From NCBI GenBank assembly GCA_947631865.1, contig CANRNF010000004.1, positions 1 to 64,000 on the forward strand: a stretch of 64,000 bases of DNA, in the 5' to 3' direction. Each line of letters starts with the position of its first letter. The first letter of the stretch is position 1. The translations under genes were made by a program, and so were the position numbers. This DNA comes from an uncultured Oscillospiraceae bacterium. GTDB taxonomy: Bacteria > Bacillota > Clostridia > Oscillospirales > Oscillospiraceae. Below are positions 16,253 to 25,563 of this stretch, piece after piece. A model generated the notes under the pieces. That model was not told the DNA's origin. It did not search any database and saw nothing but the letters and a program-made list of their open reading frames with translations.

Positions 16253-17533
16253 TTACAAGAGCTTCATGCCGCCCACCGGGCGGACGTTCAGGATGTGGCA
16301 GGCGCCCTCGCCCAGGACCGCCTCGATGCGGGATTTGAATCCATCCGCCATGTCCAGGGGCACGAAGGCCTGGGCCGTGCCGCCGAAGCCGCCGCCGTGG
16401 ACCCGGACCGCGCCCCGCCCGTTCAGGATGTGGCTGGCCAGGGCGATGGTGAGCATCAGCTCCTGGTTGGCGGTCTGGCCCGTGGGCACCACGTTTTGCA
16501 GATAGAGGGCGGAGGAGCGGCCAGAGGCGGAGGCCAGCTTTAAAAAGCCGTCGAAGTCTCCGGCCTTTAAAGCCTCGGCTTGGGCGTGAGCCCGTTCGTT
16601 CTCGTCGAAGTAGTGCATGGACCGGAGCACGGCCCGGTCGCCGGCTTCCTTCCGCAGGGCGGGGATGGCGGCGGAAAATGCCTCCTCGGACACGTCCCGC
16701 AGGACCTCTTTTCCGAAGTGGCGGCTCACGTTTTTCAGCTCGTCGGTGATGGCGGCGTATTCCGCCGTCAGATCCTCATGGCCCGCCCGGGAGTCCAGGA
16801 TGCACAGGGCGTAGCCCGCCTTGTGCAGGTCCAGGTCGATCTGCTCCACGATGGGGTGGGATGGGTCCTTGAAGTCGATGGCCACCACGCCGCCCACGGA
16901 GGAGGCGGTCTGGTCCATGAGGCCGCAGGGCTTGCCGAAGAAGAAGTTCTCCGCGTACTGGCCGATCTGGGCCAGCTCCACGGGTGTGCACTTACCGTCA
17001 AAAAAGAGGTCGTTGAAGATGTTGCCCGCCAGCACCTCGAAGGCGGCGGAGGAGCTCAGGCCGCTGCCGCCGGGCACGTCCGACACAGCGTAGGCGTCGA
17101 AGCCCGCGCCGGAGAGGTCGCAGCCCAGCTGGCCGAACCGGGCGGCCACGCCCCGCAGAAGGGCGGCGGTGGTATTGCGCTCTTCCGGTACCGGGTCCAG
17201 CTCAGCGAGGCTTATCTCCACCATGGAGTAGCCCTCGGACAGGACCCGGACCTTGCCCGTCCCTGTGGGGGCTACGGAGGCCAGGATGTCCATGTCCACC
17301 CCGGCGGCCAGGACCCGGCCGTGCTGGTGGTCGGTGTGGTTGCCGCCCAGCTCTGTGCGGCCGGGGGCGGTGAAGAACGCCTCCGCCGGGCGGCCGAAGG
17401 CGGCGGCGAACCGCTCCAGCACGTAGGCGTAGCGGTCCCGTTCCCGGGCCAGGCGCTTGGGGCCGTAGAGATAGGTGAGTTTTTCATCCAGCGCGCCGGA
17501 TGTGAGGCGCTGGGAGAGGGTGGATGTGGCCAT
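16253..17533 (-). CDS. galK: Galactokinase
   Basis: A 426-residue GHMP kinase with the galactokinase signature PGRTELGGNHTDHQHG, motif 2 GGSGLSSSAAFEV, and motif 3 HGGGFGGTAQAF near the C-terminus. It phosphorylates galactose at C1. The start ATG at 17533 has AAAAGGAGGAAG upstream on the minus strand. galT follows directly. The 27-nt gap to gluQ is short, so all three may share the gluQ promoter, although the functions are unrelated. Confidence 0.94.
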   Translation of the reverse strand: MATSTLSQRLTSGALDEKLTYLYGPKRLARERDRYAYVLERFAAAFGRPAEAFFTAPGRTELGGNHTDHQHGRVLAAGVDMDILASVAPTGTGKVRVLSEGYSMVEISLAELDPVPEERNTTAALLRGVAARFGQLGCDLSGAGFDAYAVSDVPGGSGLSSSAAFEVLAGNIFNDLFFDGKCTPVELAQIGQYAENFFFGKPCGLMDQTASSVGGVVAIDFKDPSHPIVEQIDLDLHKAGYALCILDSRAGHEDLTAEYAAITDELKNVSRHFGKEVLRDVSEEAFSAAIPALRKEAGDRAVLRSMHYFDENERAHAQAEALKAGDFDGFLKLASASGRSSALYLQNVVPTGQTANQELMLTIALASHILNGRGAVRVHGGGFGGTAQAFVPLDMADGFKSRIEAVLGEGACHILNVRPVGGMKLL

Positions 17534-17560
17534 GGCTTCCTCCTTTTCGCCCAGAGGGCG

Positions 17561-18499
17561 TCAGATGTCAAGATCGTCTATAGGTATATCCCCGGTGGGG
17601 ATGTTGTTCCAATCGAACAGGGGCAAAAGCTCAGCGGGGGAGATGGGCTCCGGGGCGGGCAGCAGCCCGGCGATATGGGCCAGCGTCCCCACCAGCTTCC
17701 GGGGGTCATATTCATGGCGCAGAGCCTCAGTGCTGCGGCTGCCCAGCCGCTTGGAGAGCTTTTCCTTGTTGCCGGTGAGAAGGGGCAGATGGCAGTGCCC
17801 CGGCGGCGTGCCCCCCAGGGTGCGGATGAGCCAGGCCTGCCGGGGCGCGGAGGAGAGAAGGTCCCGGCCCCGGACTACCCGGGTCACGCCCATGCGCATG
17901 TCGTCCACGCTCACCGCCAGCTGGTAGGCGTATATCCCATCCGCCCGGCGGATGATGAAGTCCCCGCCCTCCTGGACCAGGTTCTGGGTATAGGCGCCGT
18001 AGTGGCCGTCGATAATAGTGATCGTCTCGTCCGGCACGGCTGCCTTCCAGGCGGGCATCCGCCCGGCGGACGTGAGGGCGGCCCGCTCCTGGGGGGTATA
18101 GCGCCGGCAGCGGCAGCTGGGGTCATGGACCGCCTCGCCGGGATGGGGCGCGCTGGCGGCGGCCAGCCGCTGGGCCCGGCTGCACCAGCAGGGGTATACG
18201 AGGCCCGTTTCCTCCAGTGTACGGAACGCCTCCTCGTAGAGGGCTGTCCTGTTGGACTGGCAGTAGGCCGGGTCGGGGTATCCCTCGTCCCAGTCTAGGC
18301 CCAGCCAGCGCAGGTCCTCCGCCAGGGCGGCGGCGTATTCAGGCCGGGTGCGCACCGGGTCCAAGTCCTCCATGCGGAAGATGAGCCGTCCGTTATGGGC
18401 GCGGCAGTCCAGCCACGCCAGGAGCATGGCCAGAAGGTTGCCCAAGTGCATATACCCGGAGGGGCTGGGCGCGAAGCGGCCCACATACGGCTTGTCCAT
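17561..18499 (-). CDS. gluQ: Glutamyl-Q tRNA(Asp) synthetase (GluQRS)
   Basis: A 312-residue paralogue of the glutamyl-tRNA synthetase catalytic domain without an anticodon-binding domain. It has the substrate motif GRFAPSPSGYMHLGN, a zinc site built from CWC and CRC (about residues 100-130), and KLSKR in place of KMSKS. GluQRS attaches glutamate to queuosine at position 34 of tRNA-Asp. The start is fixed by the family motif 7 residues later. A good promoter lies so close that the ATG is essentially the transcription start, so the mRNA appears leaderless. Confidence 0.9.
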   Translation of the reverse strand: MDKPYVGRFAPSPSGYMHLGNLLAMLLAWLDCRAHNGRLIFRMEDLDPVRTRPEYAAALAEDLRWLGLDWDEGYPDPAYCQSNRTALYEEAFRTLEETGLVYPCWCSRAQRLAAASAPHPGEAVHDPSCRCRRYTPQERAALTSAGRMPAWKAAVPDETITIIDGHYGAYTQNLVQEGGDFIIRRADGIYAYQLAVSVDDMRMGVTRVVRGRDLLSSAPRQAWLIRTLGGTPPGHCHLPLLTGNKEKLSKRLGSRSTEALRHEYDPRKLVGTLAHIAGLLPAPEPISPAELLPLFDWNNIPTGDIPIDDLDI

Positions 18500-18505
18500 A
18501 CTCTT

Positions 18506-18533
18506 ATTATACTGTTTTTCGCCCGGTTGTAAA
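18506..18533 (-). promoter_or_regulatory. Promoter of gluQ, predicting a leaderless transcript
   Basis: On the minus strand TTTACA (18528-18533), a 16-nt spacer and TATAAT (18506-18511) form a near-consensus vegetative promoter. The A of the ATG is at 18499, about 7 nt below the -10, where transcription would begin. Confidence 0.75.
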
Positions 18534-18553
18534 GGAAGAAATTCCCGGCGGGG

Positions 18554-18582
18554 TTGACAATCGGAGCGGCATTTACTACAAT
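18554..18582 (+). promoter_or_regulatory. Vegetative promoter of pgsA
   Basis: TTGACA (18554-18559), a 17-nt spacer and TACAAT (18577-18582) lie 42 nt before the pgsA start. This promoter is divergent from the gluQ promoter; the two -35 boxes are about 20 nt apart. Confidence 0.85.
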
Positions 18583-18623
18583 CTACTTCAAAGAAAACGG
18601 TCAAGAAAAGGAGCGGCGCGATC

Positions 18624-19166
18624 ATGAATCTGCCCAACAAACTGACCCTGGCCCGCATCGCCATGACGGTGCTGATGGTGGTGTTCCTGCTGCTGACAGG
18701 CCCGGCGTGGGCGTGGCTCGCGGCGGTGATGTATGCCGCGGCGTCCCTCACCGATATGGCCGACGGGCGCATCGCCCGCAGCCGGCACCTTATCACCAAC
18801 TTCGGCAAGTTCATGGACCCTCTGGCGGACAAGATACTGAACTACTCCGTCATGATCGTGCTCATCCCCGAGGGGCTCATCCCCCCGGTGGCCCTGGTGG
18901 TCATCCTGTTCCGGGAGTTTCTCGTCTCCGGTATCCGGCTGTCCGCCGCGGAGCAGGGGAGAGTGGTGGCCGCCAACATCTGGGGCAAGCTGAAGACCCT
19001 GGTCCAGGACGTGTCACTGGTGGTCATCCTTGTCCTGCGGGCGCTGGACCTGCCCATGCTGGTCACCGCCGCCAACGGGCTCATGTGGCTTTGCGTGGTG
19101 CTGACGGTGGTGTCCGGGGCCATCTATGTGGTCCAGAACATCGACGTGCTGAAGGACGCGGATTGA
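18624..19166 (+). CDS. pgsA: CDP-diacylglycerol--glycerol-3-phosphate 3-phosphatidyltransferase
   Basis: A 180-residue integral membrane enzyme, beginning MNLPNKLTLARIAMT. It has the CDP-alcohol phosphotransferase signature spread over LTDMADGRIARSRHLITNFG and the following KFMDPLADK, which supplies the catalytic aspartates. At least four hydrophobic segments surround it. It makes phosphatidylglycerophosphate, the precursor of phosphatidylglycerol. It has its own consensus promoter and is followed by a hairpin, so it is likely monocistronic. Confidence 0.93.
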   Translation: MNLPNKLTLARIAMTVLMVVFLLLTGPAWAWLAAVMYAAASLTDMADGRIARSRHLITNFGKFMDPLADKILNYSVMIVLIPEGLIPPVALVVILFREFLVSGIRLSAAEQGRVVAANIWGKLKTLVQDVSLVVILVLRALDLPMLVTAANGLMWLCVVLTVVSGAIYVVQNIDVLKDAD

Positions 19167-19183
19167 TATCTAAACGAATAACG

Positions 19184-19213
19184 GACCGCCGGGGGCAGAA
19201 GCCTCCGGCGGTC
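19184..19213. terminator. Bidirectional hairpin between pgsA and the M3 peptidase gene
   Basis: GACCGCCGG (19184-19192) pairs with CCGGCGGTC (19205-19213) between the convergent 3' ends. There is no long T-run on either side. Confidence 0.55.
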
Positions 19214-19234
19214 ATGCTATATTTGGGAAAGGTA

Positions 19235-21040
19235 TCATCCGGCCAGGCGATCCAGTTCCTCCAGTGGGGGGGCGCATATCTCCTCCACGGCGCCCTCCTC
19301 AGTGAACAGCCGCAGCCCGCACCGGGAGAGCACGTCCATATACTGCTCCGTGTAGGGGTCGGCGGCGGTGACGTCCTTCCACAGGTCCACGGCGGCGGGC
19401 AGGTCCGTCTGCCCAACGTCCCATATCTGAATGGCGGCCAGGGCCGACACGGCGTAGCTGATATAATAGAGGGGCACGTCGAAGTTGTGGGACACGTAGA
19501 CCCAGTAATAGTCCGTGCCGGTGGGCTCGTAGACGCCATAGTCGGCGCTGATCTCCGCATAGAGGGCGCTGATGTCCTCCACGGTCATATCCGGGTCGGC
19601 GTATATCCGCCGCTGGAGCTCGTCGAAGATGCACCCGTCTATGACCGACTCCACCAGCCCGCAGAGCACAGCGGCGCGGGCTGTGTCGGCGCCCGTGTCA
19701 TAGACGTCGCCGTAGCGGAAGGTGCACAGGGCCTCCATGGCCGTGGAGGGTATCTCCTGCAGGTCGATGCTGCCGGAGATGAAGGGGCTGGGATGCGCCT
19801 CCCGGAGCATGTCGGCGAAGTGGCCGAACTCATGGGTGAGGGTGGACAGGTCGAAAAAGTCTCCCCAGAGGGTGCTGAATATGATCGGCATGCCGTATTG
19901 CATGAGGTCCGTGGTGTAGCTGGCTTCCAGCCTGTCACCGGAAAAACCGATGTCGGCCAGGCCGTGCCCGGTCATGTATTGCCAGTTGGCCTCCAGCTCA
20001 GGGTCCAGCGCCGCGACGCAGGCGCCCAGCGCGTCCAGGAGGGCCCCCTCGTCCATCTGGGGGGTCACGTCGTCGGTGTCTCCCCAGGCCTCGGCATAGT
20101 AGCGGCTGTCATAATAGGCCCGGGCGATGGGCTTCACCGCGTCGCAGAGAGTCTGGGCGTCTTCTGTGGTGTAGTCCCGCATATAGAGCCGCTCATAGGC
20201 CATATCCGCGTAATTGTCATATCCGGCGATGGCCGCCCGCTCCGCGCGGATGTCCACCAGCTCCTCGAACAGGGGTCCCACCTGGTCGCAGACGACCTTC
20301 TGCAGACCGTAGAACACCTCCAGATAGCCGTCATAGTCCCGGTAGGCCAGGTCCGCGCCCTGGAAACCGTTGACCATGTCCGTGGTCCAGACCTCGCCCT
20401 CGTAGTCATAGGTGACGCCGTCGGCGCCGTTCATGAGCTCGTAGTATTCATCCACCAGCTCTGCCTCCCGGCGCATCAGCTCCGACGCCCGGTCCGTCAT
20501 GGGCACATAGTTCTGGAACATGCCCGCGAGGCTCTCGCCCACATGGGCGCGGAAGCCGTCCCCGCAGGGACCCTGGACCGCCTGGTGGCAGGCGGTGAAG
20601 AGTTCGTCCTGCATATCGGCCACAAGGGTCTCGCTGTAGACGGACTCGTCGGACCAATACTGGTCCGTCACATCGTCGCTGAAGCGGACATAGGCCACCT
20701 CTGCAAGGGTATAGGCGCAGATGAACTGGCTGTAGAGCTCCTCGTACTGATCGATGAGGGCCTGGCTGTCCTGACCCTCCGCCAGAGCAGTGAGCTCCTC
20801 CACGCCTGCGTCAAAGACGGCGGGGTCATAATGGACGTAGGAGATATCCTCCCAGTTTAAGTCCGCGGCCGGCTCAGACGCAGGGGCCACAGCGGCCGCG
20901 GCGGTCTGGGGGCGGAGCACGTCGCCCGCCGCTGCCAGCCGGTCCCGGCGCAGGGCAAGGGTGTCCCGCAGGCCGTCAAGTCCGTCTGCAGCGGAGAAGG
21001 CGACGAGAAAAGCCAGGATGAGCGATAAAATGGTGTGCAT
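19235..21040 (-). CDS. Secreted M3-family metallopeptidase (oligoendopeptidase-like)
   Basis: A 601-residue protein with an N-terminal signal peptide (MHTILSLILAFLVAFSAADG), an Ala-rich linker, and a mostly helical, Tyr/Asp-rich body. The zinc-binding motif HEFGH in TLTHEFGHFADML lies about three quarters along, as in M3 peptidases; downstream GSIDLQEIPSTAMEAL supplies the likely third ligand. Most M3 enzymes are cytoplasmic, so the signal peptide suggests extracellular peptide digestion. I chose the start at 21040 because it gives the signal peptide; the frame stays open 71 codons further upstream, without coding character. Confidence 0.82.
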   Translation of the reverse strand: MHTILSLILAFLVAFSAADGLDGLRDTLALRRDRLAAAGDVLRPQTAAAAVAPASEPAADLNWEDISYVHYDPAVFDAGVEELTALAEGQDSQALIDQYEELYSQFICAYTLAEVAYVRFSDDVTDQYWSDESVYSETLVADMQDELFTACHQAVQGPCGDGFRAHVGESLAGMFQNYVPMTDRASELMRREAELVDEYYELMNGADGVTYDYEGEVWTTDMVNGFQGADLAYRDYDGYLEVFYGLQKVVCDQVGPLFEELVDIRAERAAIAGYDNYADMAYERLYMRDYTTEDAQTLCDAVKPIARAYYDSRYYAEAWGDTDDVTPQMDEGALLDALGACVAALDPELEANWQYMTGHGLADIGFSGDRLEASYTTDLMQYGMPIIFSTLWGDFFDLSTLTHEFGHFADMLREAHPSPFISGSIDLQEIPSTAMEALCTFRYGDVYDTGADTARAAVLCGLVESVIDGCIFDELQRRIYADPDMTVEDISALYAEISADYGVYEPTGTDYYWVYVSHNFDVPLYYISYAVSALAAIQIWDVGQTDLPAAVDLWKDVTAADPYTEQYMDVLSRCGLRLFTEEGAVEEICAPPLEELDRLAG

Positions 21041-21173
21041 AGACAGCCTCGCTTCGCGTTTTGTTGATGTGTTCAGTATGCGCCGCCTGTAGGAGGACAT
21101 ACATTTTAATTCTATGGGTATTTTATCACAGGCATGGGAAAAAGAAAAGCGCTGAGACGGAGAGAAGGAGAAA

Positions 21174-21202
21174 TTGACAAGCGGCGGGCGCTCCTGTATA
21201 AT
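21174..21202 (+). promoter_or_regulatory. Vegetative promoter of the MATE gene
   Basis: TTGACA (21174-21179), 17 nt, TATAAT (21197-21202). The ATG at 21234 follows with GGAAGGAG as ribosome-binding site. Confidence 0.88.
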
Positions 21203-21233
21203 GACGGGCTGTGTGTGAAGGAAGGAGACAGCC

Positions 21234-22625
21234 ATGAAAGCCTTAGCCAGCAAGTTTATCGGGGACCGGCGGTTCTATCGCCGGGCCATGGCGGTGGCGC
21301 TGCCCATCATGCTCCAGAACGTGGTGACCAACTTCGTCAACCTGCTGGACAACATCATGGTAGGGCAGACGGGCACCGCCTCCATGAGCGGTGTTGCTAT
21401 CGTGGGACAGCTGTTCTTCATCTTCAACCTGGTCATCTTTGGCGCCGTCTCCGGCCCCGGCATTTTCTGCGCCCAGTACTGGGGCGCGGGGCAGGCCAAA
21501 AGCTTCAAGGCGGCCTTTCGCTACAAATTCCTGACCGCGCTGGCCATGTGCCTGGCGTGCCTCGCGGTATTCGGCCTGTTCGGCCGGCAGCTCATTGGCT
21601 TTTACATCACCGGCGAGGCGGGGACGACCGAAGAGGTCATGGGCTACGCCTATGACTATCTTCGTATCATGCTGTGGGAAATGATCCCCTTCGCCGTGGC
21701 CACGGTCTACGCCTCCACGCTGCGGGAGGCGGGCCACGCCGCCGTGCCCATGGCGGCGTCCTGGGCGGCGGTGGCCGTGAACCTGGTGCTGAACTGGATC
21801 CTCATCTTCGGCAAGCTGGGTGCGCCTGCCATGGGTGTGCGGGGTGCCGCTGTCGCCACGGTCACGTCCCGCGTGGTGGAGGCGGCCATCAACATCGGCT
21901 GGAGCCATGCCCATAAAAAAGAGGTGCTCTTCACCCAGAGGATGCTGGAGGGCTTCCCCATGAACCGGGCGCTGCTGGCGGACATGACTCGCCGGAGCCT
22001 GCCGCTCACCCTGAACGAGACCCTCTGGTGCACGGGCACGGCCATGCTGAACCAGATCTACTCCACACGGGGCATCACGGTCATGGCATCGCTGAACATC
22101 GCCTATGTGCTGTTCGACCTGTTCACTGCGGTGGCCTTCAGCCTGGGTACCACCATCGGCATCGTGGTGGGCCAGGAGCTGGGGGCAGGGGAGCTGGAGA
22201 AGGCTGTAGATACGGACCGAAAGCTCCTGGCTCTGGACGTGGCTGTGGCGGCAGTCATCGGTGTGAGCATGGCGCTGGTGTCGGGGCTGTTCCCCCGCTT
22301 TTATAACACAACGCCCCAGGTCCGGACCCTGGCGCGGGACATCATCTGCGTCATGGGGGCTTTCCTGCCTCTGGACTGCTTTGCCCAGGGCTGCTACTTT
22401 ACCATGCGGTCCGGGGGGAAGACCATGGTCACGTTTTTGTTCGACTGCTGCTTCACATGGGTGGTGAACGTGCCTGTGGCGTGGGCGGTGGCCCATTTTA
22501 CGGGCCTCGGTATCCTGTGGGTCTATGCCCTCAGCTGCGGCACCGTCATCATCAAGGACGTGGCGGGCGCCATTATGGTCCATAAGCGATATTGGGTAAA
22601 CACCCTGTCCGGCCTGGACCTATAA
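21234..22625 (+). CDS. MATE-family multidrug efflux transporter
   Basis: A 463-residue polytopic membrane protein with about 12 hydrophobic segments in two similar halves. The opening half has ALPIMLQNVVTNFVNLLDNIMVGQ, as in clostridial MATE exporters; the second half has a matching SLPLTLNETLWCTGTAMLNQ. These are cation-coupled drug or metabolite antiporters, but the substrate cannot be read from sequence. The gene has a near-perfect promoter and stands alone. Confidence 0.9.
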   Translation: MKALASKFIGDRRFYRRAMAVALPIMLQNVVTNFVNLLDNIMVGQTGTASMSGVAIVGQLFFIFNLVIFGAVSGPGIFCAQYWGAGQAKSFKAAFRYKFLTALAMCLACLAVFGLFGRQLIGFYITGEAGTTEEVMGYAYDYLRIMLWEMIPFAVATVYASTLREAGHAAVPMAASWAAVAVNLVLNWILIFGKLGAPAMGVRGAAVATVTSRVVEAAINIGWSHAHKKEVLFTQRMLEGFPMNRALLADMTRRSLPLTLNETLWCTGTAMLNQIYSTRGITVMASLNIAYVLFDLFTAVAFSLGTTIGIVVGQELGAGELEKAVDTDRKLLALDVAVAAVIGVSMALVSGLFPRFYNTTPQVRTLARDIICVMGAFLPLDCFAQGCYFTMRSGGKTMVTFLFDCCFTWVVNVPVAWAVAHFTGLGILWVYALSCGTVIIKDVAGAIMVHKRYWVNTLSGLDL

Positions 22626-22656
22626 CGGGAAACATGACAAATAGGTAATAAATTCT

Positions 22657-22673
22657 ATATTTTCAGAAAATAT
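22657..22673. promoter_or_regulatory. 17-bp palindrome just upstream of the surface-protein promoter
   Basis: ATATTTTC and GAAAATAT flank one base, 13 bp upstream of the -35 at 22687. It could be an operator or the weak terminator of the MATE gene; no T-run follows. Confidence 0.4.
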
Positions 22674-22686
22674 TTAGAAACTCTCG

Positions 22687-22715
22687 TTGACATCCGCAAG
22701 GATTGATGATAAAAT
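22687..22715 (+). promoter_or_regulatory. Vegetative promoter of the large surface protein
   Basis: TTGACA (22687-22692), 17 nt, TAAAAT (22710-22715). A leader of about 80 nt follows, with CAGGAGG 9 nt before the ATG at 22800. Confidence 0.85.
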
Positions 22716-22799
22716 TGTAACTGAATCCAGACGGAAATAACAATTAATAACAAAAAGATTACACGACCGGTAATGCTTGGATTCAGGAGGTACAGCCTT

Positions 22800-25538
22800 A
22801 TGAGAAAAACTTGGACCACCCTCGTGGTGCTCGGCATCCTGCTGTGCATGTTCGTGAGCCTTGGTGCCAGCGCGCATGCGGCGGAGGACGCCCTCACCAT
22901 CCTGGCCGTGAACGGCGACGCGCTCACCGATGAGCAGATCGCCGCACTGAAGAATGAGTACGCAAACGGCTATATTCTGGACGTGACCGGCAACGGCACC
23001 AGCAAAGCCCTGGATATCGTGTTCAACGAGGCGCGTCCCTTTGACACGGGCGCCATCGGCCCCCAGTCCGAAGAGCACGTGCCGGAGATCCTGTATCTGG
23101 GCGACCCCATGACCCTGGAGGCCAACGGGGAGAAGATCACCCTCATCGGCGTGAACTATGAACTGGACGACCTCACGCTTGGCTCGCTCCTTTCTGCGGC
23201 TGAGGGCAAGGTCATCGCGGTGGGCAAGGCTGACGGCGGCGAAGCGGTGAAGATGGCGGGCATCGACCTGTTCCTGACCACCGACGCCAGCGACGGCGTG
23301 CAGACCATGGTCACCGCCAATGTGGGCGTCACCCAAGTGGTCAATGTGGGCAACGACAGCAGCTATCCCATCACCAAGGTGACCCTGGACGGCTACGGCG
23401 ATCTCCAGGCGGAGCCCATGGAGGCCCCCGCGCCCGGCGTCATCGTGGCGCCCGGCCCTGTGGAGAGCGAGCCTGAAGCGCCCGAAGAGCCCGCGGTGTG
23501 CAATGTGACCTATGACGCCAACGGCGCCAACGGTGGTTATATGGACGACTCTGAGGTCACCGAGGGCAACTCCCTGACCCTGCCTGAGAACGGCTTCACC
23601 TATGATGGGTATGATTTCACCGGCTGGAGCGTCGATGGCACTACCTACAATCCCGGCGAGACCGTCGCCATTTACAACGACACCGTTGTCACCGCCCAGT
23701 GGACGGAGACCTATGTGGCCCCTGTCTATAACGTGACCTACGACCCCAACGGGGCTGACGGCGGCTGGATGGATCCCGCCCAGGTCACCGAGGGCAATCC
23801 TCTGACCATGCCTGAGTGCGGCTTCACCTACACCGGCTACACCTTCGCCGGCTGGAACGTGGAGAACAACATCTATCAGCCCGGCGATCCTGTCTTCATC
23901 GGCGGCGACGCCATCGCCTATGCCCTGTGGGATCAGGACTATGTGCCTGCCGTCTACACTGTGGCCTACGTGCCCAACGGCGCCAACGGCGGCTGGATGG
24001 ACGACTCCCAGGTCACGGAGGGCAACGACCTGACCCTGCCCGAGTGTGGCTTCACCTATGACGGCTACAACTTCATCGGCTGGAGCGTCAACGGCGAGAC
24101 CCGTATGCCCGGCGAGACCGTCGCCATCACCGGCGATACCCAGATCACCGCTCTGTGGGAGGAAGTCCCCGTGACCGTGGCTGTGCCCACGATCGAACTG
24201 ACCTATACGGCCGGTGAGGGCACCGGCGAGGACGTGAAGGTCACCGTCGAGGAAGGTACCGTTTTCGCTGAATGCACCTTTGCCGCTCCCGAGGGGAAGC
24301 ACTTCGACCACTGGGACATCAACGGCGAGGCCCACAATGTGAACGATCCTGTGACCATCACCGAGAGCGCTGTCGCCACTGCCATCTATGCGGAGGAGCC
24401 TCAGACAGCGTCCACCGAGGCTGAGCCCGGTCTCACTGACGTGAGCATCCGCACTTGGAACCTTGGCGGCACCGATCCGCTGGTCTTCACCTTTACCAAC
24501 GCCACCGCTACCGGCGTTTCTATGAGCGGCACAGCTCTTGACCAGAGCAGCTACACCGTCGCCCCCAGCGGCAATGGATGCACCGTGACCCTTTCCGCCG
24601 CTTATCTGAATACCCTGACCGCCGGCAGCACCTGCTACTTCACCTGCACCTTCGCCCCCGGCGCTGACGGTACCTTGTACAAGGATACCGCCGTCATCGT
24701 GAGCGTGAACGCCGCCGCGCCCAAGGACCCCGGCTTCCAGGGCGGCAGCGATATGTACACCTGGAAGAACGGCGGCACCGATCCGCTGAAGTTCGACTTC
24801 GCCAACGCCAAGGTCGCCGCGGTCTCCGTGGGCGCTGAAGGCGTCACCGCCAATACGCTGGCAGCCGGCACCGACTACACCGTTGGCCAGTACGGCGACC
24901 ACGGCCAGACCATCACCTTCCAGAAGACCTTCCTGGACAACCTGCAGCCCGCTACCTATAACATGAAGTTCACCTTCCTGAACGACGCGGACGGCTCCAC
25001 CTATAATGAGGTGAGCACGAAGCTGGACGTGCGGGCCGCGGACGTGCAGCCTACGGCCGAGCAGACCCGCAGGGAGACATGGAACCGGGCCTATGAACTG
25101 CCCATCACCTTCAGTGGCCTCACGCCCAGCACCTTGGAGATCAAGTTCGGCAGTTCCTGGACCACCGCCACCTATAACACTGACTATAAGCTGAACGGCA
25201 GCACCATCACGCTGCTGCCCGCCATGATCAACGGCGGCAGCCGGTGGCAGGCCTGGGGCAACGGCGGCTACACCTTCCGTGTCAACTTCACCGACGGCAC
25301 CAGCAAGGAGGTCAGCGTACAGGTGGAGGGCACCGCTCCCACCACGCAGACCACCGCTGCTCCCACCGCGACGCCTGTTCCCGGCACCACCGCCGCGCCC
25401 GCGCAGACCGGCCCCACCGCTCCTGTGACTGGTGACGAGACCCCCATCGCGCTGTATGTGGCGATCCTGGTGCTCCTGGTGGCCGCGCTGGCCATCGTGA
25501 TCATCCTTCTCACCAGGAAGAAGGGCAGCCGCCGGTAA
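22800..25538 (+). CDS. Cell-wall-anchored surface protein with InlB-type and X2-like repeats and an APVTG sorting signal
   Basis: A 912-residue exported protein. After a signal peptide (about 1-30) comes an unassigned domain (to about 205). Three InlB-type B repeats (about 234-455) follow, each starting VTYD-NGA and repeating every 76 residues (exactly 228 bp). Then come a related half repeat, two or three Ig-like modules resembling the X2 domain of cellulosomal proteins (W-GGTDPL-F-F and TDYTV motifs, about 540-850), and a Thr/Pro/Ala linker. The C-terminus is APVTG, a hydrophobic stretch and TRKKGSRR, a sortase signal of the xPxTG type. It is probably an adhesin or carbohydrate-contacting wall protein. 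A class B sortase is encoded 12 kb downstream. Confidence 0.88.
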   Translation: MRKTWTTLVVLGILLCMFVSLGASAHAAEDALTILAVNGDALTDEQIAALKNEYANGYILDVTGNGTSKALDIVFNEARPFDTGAIGPQSEEHVPEILYLGDPMTLEANGEKITLIGVNYELDDLTLGSLLSAAEGKVIAVGKADGGEAVKMAGIDLFLTTDASDGVQTMVTANVGVTQVVNVGNDSSYPITKVTLDGYGDLQAEPMEAPAPGVIVAPGPVESEPEAPEEPAVCNVTYDANGANGGYMDDSEVTEGNSLTLPENGFTYDGYDFTGWSVDGTTYNPGETVAIYNDTVVTAQWTETYVAPVYNVTYDPNGADGGWMDPAQVTEGNPLTMPECGFTYTGYTFAGWNVENNIYQPGDPVFIGGDAIAYALWDQDYVPAVYTVAYVPNGANGGWMDDSQVTEGNDLTLPECGFTYDGYNFIGWSVNGETRMPGETVAITGDTQITALWEEVPVTVAVPTIELTYTAGEGTGEDVKVTVEEGTVFAECTFAAPEGKHFDHWDINGEAHNVNDPVTITESAVATAIYAEEPQTASTEAEPGLTDVSIRTWNLGGTDPLVFTFTNATATGVSMSGTALDQSSYTVAPSGNGCTVTLSAAYLNTLTAGSTCYFTCTFAPGADGTLYKDTAVIVSVNAAAPKDPGFQGGSDMYTWKNGGTDPLKFDFANAKVAAVSVGAEGVTANTLAAGTDYTVGQYGDHGQTITFQKTFLDNLQPATYNMKFTFLNDADGSTYNEVSTKLDVRAADVQPTAEQTRRETWNRAYELPITFSGLTPSTLEIKFGSSWTTATYNTDYKLNGSTITLLPAMINGGSRWQAWGNGGYTFRVNFTDGTSKEVSVQVEGTAPTTQTTAAPTATPVPGTTAAPAQTGPTAPVTGDETPIALYVAILVLLVAALAIVIILLTRKKGSRR
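23499..24164 (+). repeat. Three tandem 228-bp coding repeats (InlB-type modules)
   Basis: Units begin at 23499, 23727 and 23955, an exact 228-bp period. Each encodes about 76 residues with the pattern YxVTYxxNGAxGGxMD, EGNxLTLPE, GFTYxGYxFxGW. Confidence 0.9.
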
Positions 25539-25563
25539 CAGACGGCGCAAACGCATAACGACC

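Noticed and set aside
18554-20860. A 768-codon plus-strand frame through pgsA and the M3 peptidase
   Set aside because: It is a shadow of the pgsA and minus-strand peptidase genes. It begins at the pgsA promoter and has no domain signature.
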